A stretch of 36,249 nt of DNA from a virus: the IMG/VR virus record IMGVR_UViG_3300045997_000043, positions 1 to 36,249 of that record; one strand, written 5' to 3'. The notes under the pieces are model-generated. The model was not told the origin of the DNA. It was given only the letters and a program-made list of their open reading frames with translations, and searched no databases. The position numbers were made by a program, and so were the translations under genes. Positions 33,350-36,249 of the stretch are shown here, piece by piece (position 1 is the first letter of the stretch; the number at the start of each line of letters is the position of its first letter).

Positions 33350-35200
33350 ATGACCGACCAACGAGCACTCGCGAACGCACTGGCGTTCGCCGGGGCGGGC
33401 TTCCCCGTCTTCAGCGTCTGGCGTGCTGACGAGCAGGGGCGCTGCCCCTGTCCCAAGGGCGCGGACTGCACGTCACCGGGCAAGCACCCCATCCCCATCA
33501 ACGGCTTCCACGCCGGGACGACGGACCCCGACGCCGTCACGAAGATGCTCAGCGCGTCGGGGTCCGGGGGCAACTACGGCGTCGTGCCTGCCTACGGGCA
33601 CATCGTCATCGACGTGGACGGGGACGGCTGGGTCGAGAAGCTCAGGAAGCTGGGCCTCCCCAAGACACTCAGCGTCGAGACGGCGAATGGCGTCCACCTC
33701 TACTTCCATTGGCCCGCAGAGTACGGCCCGGTCCCCTCGACACTCTTCGGCTGGCTGGTGCGCAGCGAGACACATCTGGGCTACGTCATCGGCCCGGGAA
33801 GTGTCCACCCCAGCGGGAAGACCTACACCATCGCCCGCCAGAACGGGCACAGCACGACGGACATGCTCGCGGGCATCATGCCGTTCCCACGCGAGCACGT
33901 ACCAGCACAGCCCGCGCAGACCTCGCAGACGAGCATCACGGTGGGCGAGGGCATGCGCAGCCCGGAGTCCGTGCCCACGGGCAGCAGGCACGCCTACCTC
34001 CGCGACCGTGCGCGCACCCTGCGCGGTGGCGGGCTGACAGGGCAGGCGCTCGAAGACGCGATGCTCAGCATCAACGCCCGCCTCCCCGAGCCCAAGAGCC
34101 TCGAAGAGGTACGGCAGGCGATAGGCGATGTCGAGACGAAGTACGGCGAGGACCCCGTCCCCATCAGCGCCGAGGAAGCCGTCTCCCAAGCGCAGGCCGA
34201 GTCACCCCTCATCGTCAGCATCGCTGACTACCGGGCAGCGCAGCCCACGAACGTCGAGTGGGTCAGCCCGCTCGCAGCGTACGGACACGTGACGATGGTG
34301 TCGGGTCCCCCGAAGTCAGGGAAGTCCACGCTCGTCAGTGGCCTGATGCGGGCTCGTGAGGCGAACAGCCCATTCCTGTGGGGCGACCCAGTGCCCAAGG
34401 GTCCGATGCTCCTCGTCACGGAAGAGTCCGGCTTCCCCGTCGTCCGCAAGACCGATGGCTTGGTCTCACTCGACATCCTTGACCGCACCAAGTTCGTCAT
34501 GGCCGGGCTCTCGAAGCTCGACCATCTGCTGGCAGCCATGTCGGGGTGGGCAGACCCAGAGCGCCCTGCCCTCGTCATCATCGACACCCTCGCGGTGTGG
34601 GGCGACATCAAGGACGAGAACGACGCCGTGGCCGCGACACGAGCCATCGTCGCCATCAGGGTGTGGGCCGATGCGTTCCATGCTGCGGTCATCCTCGTCC
34701 ACCACGCCCGCAAGGGCGGGGGCGAACACGGGGAGAGCATCCGTGGCAGCGGTGGCATCTACGCCGCCGTGGACCAGAGCATCGAGCTGGGCTACACCAA
34801 CGACACGGGGAGCGACGACCGCAGGCTCGCCATCTCCGGGCGCCTCGACTTCCCGCAGACCCGCCCCCTCGTCTTCGACCGCAGCAGCATGTCCTACGAC
34901 ATCGACATGACCCCGCAGGAAGACGACTACCGCCTCGACCAGTTCCCGATGGACGGGATGGGGCAGCCCGGGCTGCGGACGGCTGACGCCGAAGAGCTGT
35001 GGGGCGTCAGCCATGCGACAGCCAACAAGCGCCTGAAGCTGCTGGTCGGACAGCGGCGTCTGGTCAGGCGGGATGTCCGCGATGTCGGCAAGCCCGTCGC
35101 CCACGGCGAGTATTGGAAGTCCCGCCCGCTGCTGGTGGTGGATGCCCGCCCCAAGGGCGAGCAGTTGGCAGACCTCATCAAGGGCCGCGTCGATGACTGA
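33350..35200 (+). CDS. Primase-polymerase / helicase fusion (Prim-Pol with RepA-like ATPase)
   Basis: 616 aa from ATG 33350; the AGAGGGG site lies 11 bases upstream and can fold with CCTCT into a small hairpin. Residues 1-165 match bifunctional DNA primase/polymerase (AEP) domains: a Cys-rich CPCPKGADCTSPGKHP element (C32, C34, C40, H46), the catalytic D88-V-D90 in HIVIDVDGDG, and ETANGVHLYFHWP with H116. Residues about 300-500 form a RecA-like hexameric helicase core: Walker A GPPKSGKST (319-327), Walker B ALVIIDTLAVWGD (about 406-418) and VHHARKGGG (about 449-457). The C-terminal 90 residues look like a winged helix (ADAEELWGVSHATANKRLKLL). Such fusions start and unwind phage and plasmid replication. 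The iteron cluster begins 4 bases after the stop. Confidence 0.93.
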   Translation: MTDQRALANALAFAGAGFPVFSVWRADEQGRCPCPKGADCTSPGKHPIPINGFHAGTTDPDAVTKMLSASGSGGNYGVVPAYGHIVIDVDGDGWVEKLRKLGLPKTLSVETANGVHLYFHWPAEYGPVPSTLFGWLVRSETHLGYVIGPGSVHPSGKTYTIARQNGHSTTDMLAGIMPFPREHVPAQPAQTSQTSITVGEGMRSPESVPTGSRHAYLRDRARTLRGGGLTGQALEDAMLSINARLPEPKSLEEVRQAIGDVETKYGEDPVPISAEEAVSQAQAESPLIVSIADYRAAQPTNVEWVSPLAAYGHVTMVSGPPKSGKSTLVSGLMRAREANSPFLWGDPVPKGPMLLVTEESGFPVVRKTDGLVSLDILDRTKFVMAGLSKLDHLLAAMSGWADPERPALVIIDTLAVWGDIKDENDAVAATRAIVAIRVWADAFHAAVILVHHARKGGGEHGESIRGSGGIYAAVDQSIELGYTNDTGSDDRRLAISGRLDFPQTRPLVFDRSSMSYDIDMTPQEDDYRLDQFPMDGMGQPGLRTADAEELWGVSHATANKRLKLLVGQRRLVRRDVRDVGKPVAHGEYWKSRPLLVVDARPKGEQLADLIKGRVDD

Positions 35201-35204
35201 GACC

Positions 35205-35360
35205 TATCGGCTCATCCAACGGCTCGTCCCTATAGGGAGTGAGCCGTTGAGCCGTTGAGCCGATACCCTGCTGCCGCTCCCCGGCTGGGGCCGGGGGAGC
35301 TGCATCAGGCTCTCTATCGGCTCAATGGCTCACTATCGGCTCGGAGCCGTTGAGCTGATA
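35205..35360. repeat. Iteron cluster, candidate replication origin
   Basis: About ten copies of a CGGCTCA-type unit are present in both directions. Forward units lie at 35205-35215, 35217-35226, 35315-35325, 35324-35333 and 35334-35342. Reverse units (TGAGCCG) start at 35240, 35248, 35256, 35344 and 35351. The reverse copies at 35240-35263 are perfect 8-base tandem repeats. Most outer units read TATCGGCTC or its reverse, so the array forms two inverted blocks. It directly follows the primase-helicase gene, the usual place for an initiator's binding sites. Confidence 0.75.
35276..35300. other. GC-rich hairpin between the two iteron blocks
   Basis: GCTCCCCGGC can pair with GCCGGGGGAGC across a short loop, with one bulged G. 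It separates the two iteron blocks. It could be a structural part of an origin, or a terminator of the primase transcript lacking a T tail. Confidence 0.5.
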
Positions 35361-35372
35361 CTAGGAGGGGAT

Positions 35373-35579
35373 ATGCACAGGGATGATGTGGAGTGGGCGC
35401 GGACCCCTGCGATGGGGGCGGACCTGACGACAGAGCAGCAGCTCGGAGAGGAGCCAGATGAGCCCGAGACGACGACAGACGGCACCCCTGATGGAAGTGA
35501 CGCAGGAGCAGCGGGACGCGGAGGCAGCGATGCTGGAGCGCCGAGCCCGAGCCCAAGCCCAAGCACAGCCGCAGCCTGA
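35373..35579 (+). CDS. Short acidic hypothetical protein overlapping the next gene
   Basis: 68 aa from ATG 35373, with AGGAGG at 35363-35368 and a 4-base gap, the best translation signal in this part. The first 30 residues (MHRDDVEWARTPAMGADLTTEQQLG) are unremarkable. The rest is low-complexity and acidic (EEPDEPETTTDGTPDGSD, then SPSPSPS), as expected if it is shaped by another frame. It overlaps the following gene by 122 bases. Either this is a short peptide that delivers ribosomes to the next start by coupling, or it is a truly overlapping gene. No family is recognised. Confidence 0.4.
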   Translation: MHRDDVEWARTPAMGADLTTEQQLGEEPDEPETTTDGTPDGSDAGAAGRGGSDAGAPSPSPSPSTAAA

Positions 35580-35874
35580 GGTCGAGGTCGAGGTCGAGAC
35601 GGTGCGCGGGCTCGTGGTCAGCGCGCCCCCTCGTCCCATCGCGAAACCCACGCAGGAGGACATCTTCGCTGCCTACGACGCGGGAATGCGGCCCAAGGCA
35701 GCAGAGCTGTACAGGCGCCTGCAAGCAGGCCCTGTACATATCGAGGCAGGGCTCCCTGACGTGGTCGTGTGGATGCGAGCACGAGGCGTGCGCATCCTCT
35801 GTCGCATGAGCGCCGAGGGCAGCTTCTACGAGCTGGAGAGGATGCCTGAGGAGGTCGCTGCCAAAGCGCTCTGA
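35458..35874 (+). CDS. Hypothetical protein with charged N-terminus and compact C-terminal domain
   Basis: 138 aa from ATG 35458, preceded by GGAGAGGAG with a 4-base gap. Residues 1-55 are basic then Glu/Gln/Val-rich (RRARAQAQAQPQPEVEVEVE) and probably flexible or helical. Residues 65-135 form a small alpha/beta domain (EDIFAAYDAGMRPKAAELYRRLQAG; GLPDVVVWMRARGVRILCRMSAEG) that could bind DNA or protein, though no known motif is present. It follows the iteron cluster and the primase-helicase gene, so a replication accessory or iteron-binding regulator is a reasonable but untested idea. Confidence 0.65.
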   Translation: MSPRRRQTAPLMEVTQEQRDAEAAMLERRARAQAQAQPQPEVEVEVETVRGLVVSAPPRPIAKPTQEDIFAAYDAGMRPKAAELYRRLQAGPVHIEAGLPDVVVWMRARGVRILCRMSAEGSFYELERMPEEVAAKAL

Positions 35875-36018
35875 GCGTGGCTCAGGCTGCGTGGCTGCCC
35901 CTTCCCACGATGTTTCGTACTTTCCAGAGGGGCTGCATCCCCCAAACGTAGGAACTCCAGCGAATGCTGGTGGGGGACGGGGTGGCGCTCCCTGCTGAAG
36001 TTTCGGCGGTGGCGGGGG

Positions 36019-36052
36019 GTATGTAGGTGAGACCTTGGTCTCACATACATAC
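36019..36052. repeat. 34-base inverted repeat with one mismatch
   Basis: 16-base arms (36019-36034 and 36037-36052) are separated by TT, with one mismatch at 36026/36045. The central GTGAGACC half-site recurs at 36061-36068, so the sites could bind a dimeric regulator cooperatively. Confidence 0.8.
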
Positions 36053-36066
36053 CCACACATGTGAGA

Positions 36067-36097
36067 CCTAGCACCAAGCTAGGAGCTTGGTACTAGG
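36067..36097. repeat. 31-base inverted repeat with one mismatch
   Basis: 14-base arms CCTAGCACCAAGCT and AGCTTGGTACTAGG (36067-36080 and 36084-36097) flank an AGG loop, with one mismatch. There is no T-rich tail. Confidence 0.78.
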
Positions 36098-36180
36098 GGC
36101 GGGGTGACACTCAGCTCAGCTCGGCACCACGAAGTGGTGGGACGAAGGTTGCCCTCACGCGATTGGCGGGCGGCGCGTAG

Positions 36181-36216
36181 ACAGTGGCTAATAGGCTATA
36201 GCCTATTAGCCACTGT
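36181..36216. repeat. Perfect 36-base palindrome
   Basis: The half-site ACAGTGGCTAATAGGCTA is followed directly by its exact reverse complement, with no spacer and no mismatch. The centre is GGCTATAGCC. It is more AT-rich than its surroundings and has no T-rich tail. Possible roles are a dimer operator, a recombination or telomere-resolution site, or a cruciform. Confidence 0.9.
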
Positions 36217-36249
36217 ACTGAGACTACTGGGCAGCGGACTGGAGCTGAC

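Larger units (their letters stand above)
35875..36249. other. Non-coding region rich in inverted repeats
   Basis: No credible gene is seen on either strand. The stretch holds a CCAGC/GCTGG hairpin (35957-35970), the near-perfect inverted repeat at 36019-36052, a third GTGAGACC half-site at 36061-36068, the inverted repeat at 36067-36097, a CACCAC/GTGGTG hairpin (36125-36139) and the perfect palindrome at 36181-36216. Such density suggests an origin, attachment, packaging or control region. Confidence 0.6.

Noticed and set aside
32494-33573. Long leftward frame of 359 codons over the SSB-like gene
   Set aside because: The upstream half runs through the divergent control region and under the primase start, with low-complexity sequence and no start signal. 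GTG 33027 has a good ribosome binding site.
35228-35240. CCCTATAGGGAG resembles the 3' half of a T7-class phage promoter
   Set aside because: The upstream half of the consensus does not match and no single-subunit RNA polymerase gene is present. The 10-base palindrome CCCTATAGGG is noted only as part of the origin-like region.
35314-36060. 248-codon leftward frame near the right end
   Set aside because: It is opposite a better-supported gene, with Pro/Ser/His/Arg-rich composition and no start signal, and it runs through the inverted repeats.
35875-36249. Possible tRNA or small RNA gene in the right-end gap
   Set aside because: No acceptor/anticodon/T-arm arrangement could be drawn. The hairpins are better described as inverted repeats.

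Overview
The window is a GC-rich stretch of tailed double-stranded DNA phage genome. It carries a complete virion-assembly module, a lysis region, and two blocks of replication and recombination genes. Genes are packed with 1-14 base overlaps of the ATGA/GTGA/TAG-start kind, use many GTG and a few TTG starts, and often have strong AGGAGG-type ribosome binding sites. I see no tRNA, rRNA, insertion sequence, CRISPR array or integrase. The base composition, the RusA/endonuclease VII/Prim-Pol set and the style of the tail proteins resemble phages of high-GC hosts such as Actinobacteria. That host guess is inference only.

Layout. Positions 1-2952 (+) hold an early-type operon: a left-truncated small protein, a RusA-like resolvase, a membrane peptide, a PD-(D/E)XK exonuclease, two tiny Cys/His proteins, an endonuclease VII and a phage hypothetical. 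It ends at a strong bidirectional terminator (2963-2996), where it meets the leftward late region head-on. Positions 3022-33027 (-) read, in transcription order from the right: SSB-like protein, paired hairpins, candidate TerS, TerL, portal, a 957-aa unknown protein, a 2642-aa multidomain protein, scaffold, N4-gp56-type major capsid protein, neck/adaptor, Dit-like tail protein, 1466-aa tail hub, 1101-aa collagen-containing fibre and a 201-aa unknown. Next comes a secreted protein with its own promoter and terminator, then a lysis-like cluster (secreted protein, C39-like cysteine peptidase, acidic protein, two-segment membrane protein), two very small proteins and an SwmB-domain protein. Positions 33028-33349 form a divergent control region. 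Positions 33350-35874 (+) encode a primase-polymerase/helicase fusion, a dense cluster of inverted and direct iterons (35205-35360) and two overlapping small genes. Positions 35875-36249 are non-coding and full of strong inverted repeats, including a perfect 36-base palindrome.

How it fits together. The + strand genes would replicate, recombine and resolve DNA. The - strand genes package it, build the particle and lyse the cell. There is a Dit-like and a hub-like protein but no recognisable tape measure or tail-tube gene, and two very large unknown proteins lie between portal and scaffold. This suggests a short-tailed particle that ejects large proteins with its DNA. The most striking gene is the 2642-aa protein, which combines an R/SxS/ExE ADP-ribosyltransferase signature with an HExxH zinc peptidase signature, in the manner of 'polyvalent' phage proteins.
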